Source: an uncultured bacterium
GTDB lineage: Bacteria; Actinomycetota; Actinomycetes; S36-B12
DNA length: 6,076 nt
Assembly (NCBI GenBank): GCA_903940375.1
Contig: CAJAKT010000565.1
Span: 1-6,076 of the forward strand
Reading direction: 5' to 3'
Shown piece by piece: positions 5,112-6,076 of the stretch. The translations under genes and the position numbers were made by a program. How positions within the stretch are numbered: position 1 is the first letter of the stretch; each line of letters opens with the position of its first letter. The notes under the pieces are model-generated. The model was not told the DNA's origin. It did no database searches and saw only the letters and a program-made list of their open reading frames with translations.

Positions 5112-5987
5112 GTGCGCCCGCCCCTGCTGTTCCTCGTCGCCGCTCTCGCGTTGAGCGCGTGCGCGCCGGCAGTTCAGGGGGCGCAGGGCGTGCAATCCTC
5201 TGCCACGTCGACATCGCCGGCGGGGCCGTCGGCCTCCCCATCTTCGGTGGCTGAGCCGTCACTGTCCCCTACTCCGAATCCGTCGGCGTCGGCGTCACCA
5301 TCGACGCTGCTGTCGCCATCACCGACTCCCCCGGCGAATGCGGCCGTCCTCGGCGGCCCTGCGCCCGTCGGCTCGTTCGTCCTCGGCGACTCGGTGATCC
5401 TGTCGCCGCGGGTCGCGCCCGTACTCTCCGCGTACGGGTACCCGGTGGTCGGGCTCGTCGGCCAGTCAGCGAGCGAGACCTACCTGCGCACCCACCTGTC
5501 GAGTCCGGAGGCGCAGGCAGCACCCGCCTGGGTCATCGAACTAGGGACGAACAACAGCGGCGACGCCACAACCGTCGCGAAGGTGGCCGAGTGGGTCGAC
5601 CTGATCGACTCACTTCGCACGCCCGGGGCCAAGCAGAAGGTGTTCTGGGTGACCCCGCACCGCGCCGCGGCCTACCGTGGCGGCTCGTCGGAGTACACCC
5701 TCGAGGCAGTCAATCTCGAACTGGCCCGAGTCGCCGGCGAGCACCGCTGGCTGCGACTCATCGACTTCGACGCGATCGCCGCAGCCAACCCCACGTGGTT
5801 CGACGAGGATAACGCGATGCACCTGCACCCTGATGAACAGGGCCAGGCCGCTCTCGTCGCGCTGATCGTGGGCGAGGATCCGGTGGCGGCGTCAGAGCCA
5901 GCGCCCATCATCACCGCGATGCCGACAGCGCAGCCCGAGGTCGTCGAGCCGAGCGAACTGCCGGTGTTCGACAACAGCGTGCAGTAG
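5112..5987 (+). CDS. Lipoprotein with SGNH-hydrolase-like domain
   Basis: The 291-residue product starts with a lipoprotein signal (MRPPLLFLVAALALSAC); the lipobox LSAC puts the lipidated Cys at 17, so the protein should sit on the outer face of the membrane. A Ser/Pro/Thr-rich low-complexity linker (about 29-76) acts as a spacer. The SGNH-like fold spans about 86-254: nucleophile Ser94 in LGDSV (block I), Gly117 (block II), GTNN with Asn147 (block III), and an end block DEDNAMHLHPDEQG (231-244) with the likely catalytic His237 or His239. The domain resembles the SGNH part of actinobacterial O-acyltransferases, so an esterase or acyl transfer role on cell-wall glycans is plausible; the substrate is unknown. 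A Pro/Glu-rich tail ends the protein. GTG 5112 is the only reasonable start, because an in-frame TGA lies at 5106-5108. The nearest Shine-Dalgarno-like GAGG (5096-5099) is 12 bases upstream, so translation may be weak. It converges with the PIN gene, 10 bases apart. Confidence 0.85.
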   Translation: MRPPLLFLVAALALSACAPAVQGAQGVQSSATSTSPAGPSASPSSVAEPSLSPTPNPSASASPSTLLSPSPTPPANAAVLGGPAPVGSFVLGDSVILSPRVAPVLSAYGYPVVGLVGQSASETYLRTHLSSPEAQAAPAWVIELGTNNSGDATTVAKVAEWVDLIDSLRTPGAKQKVFWVTPHRAAAYRGGSSEYTLEAVNLELARVAGEHRWLRLIDFDAIAAANPTWFDEDNAMHLHPDEQGQAALVALIVGEDPVAASEPAPIITAMPTAQPEVVEPSELPVFDNSVQ

Positions 5988-5997
5988 CGGGTCACAG

Positions 5998-6076
5998 CTA
6001 GGACGGCCACCGCTCTACTCGTAGGCCGGTCACAGCAGCTATGCGGTCGAAGTCGGCATCATCGTGAATGACAACA
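5998..6076 (-). CDS. PIN-domain ribonuclease toxin, VapC-like (C-terminal end only)
   Basis: The minus strand reads VVIHDDADFDRIAAVTGLRV followed by ERWPS and a TAG stop (5998-6000). The HDDADFDRIA block is the highly characteristic last motif of VapC-type PIN domains, whose DxD acidic residues help bind the metal in the RNase active site. VapC toxins cut specific RNAs and are neutralised by a VapB antitoxin usually encoded directly upstream, which here would be beyond the right edge of the window. Only 25 codons are visible, so completeness of the gene and the presence of an antitoxin cannot be judged. The stop lies 10 bases from that of the SGNH gene. Confidence 0.85.
   Translation of the reverse strand, partial: VVIHDDADFDRIAAVTGLRVERWPS

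Noticed and set aside
5990..6036. 9-bp direct repeat GGTCACAGC (5990-5998 and 6028-6036)
   Set aside because: Short, only two copies, and one copy is within the PIN coding sequence; probably chance, not an attachment site or terminator.

Overview
The window reads as chromosome of a high-GC Gram-positive bacterium (Actinomycetota). It carries an actinobacterial-type LexA with a perfect Gram-positive SOS box, strongly G/C-biased third codon positions, GTG starts, and a VapC-type PIN toxin end. I cannot place the genus from sequence alone.

Layout, left to right. Bases 1-187 are a regulatory region with two SOS-type boxes and two candidate back-to-back promoters. One drives lexA rightwards. The other points left, out of the window, toward a gene not seen here. 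lexA (188-904, +) is complete, with cleavage site and Ser/Lys dyad. Its stop codon touches, with no base between, the stop codon of a converging 846-residue exported protein (905-3445, -). That protein has a twin-arginine-like signal, two or more beta-sandwich (carboxypeptidase-regulatory-like) repeats and an unrecognised Cys-containing middle region. Its codon use is clearly less G/C-rich than that of its neighbours.

Bases 3452-4885 are a complete ISL3-family insertion sequence of 1434 bp: 24-bp perfect terminal inverted repeats, a perfect 8-bp target duplication (ATGGAATC) and one intact 432-residue DDE transposase. It entered at the start codon of the exported-protein gene. It cut that gene from its native leader, which is now about 1.44 kb away at 4894-5111, and put an AGGAG motif from its own terminus 10 nt upstream of the ATG. 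Around the transposase start there is an inverted repeat that could hide the ribosome binding site in read-through transcripts, like the protective hairpins known from IS10 and IS50.

Right of the IS lies the remaining divergent intergenic region (4894-5111), with a 13-bp palindrome. A lipoprotein with an SGNH-hydrolase-like domain follows (5112-5987, +), and then the C-terminal end of a PIN-domain (VapC-like) toxin on the minus strand (5998-6076, running off the window).

Before the insertion the order was lexA -> <- exported protein | SGNH lipoprotein -> <- vapC-like. I see no sign of a multi-gene undescribed system here. The most interesting points are the regulatory consequences of the IS insertion, the predicted anti-read-through hairpin, and the uncharacterised exported protein directly abutting lexA.
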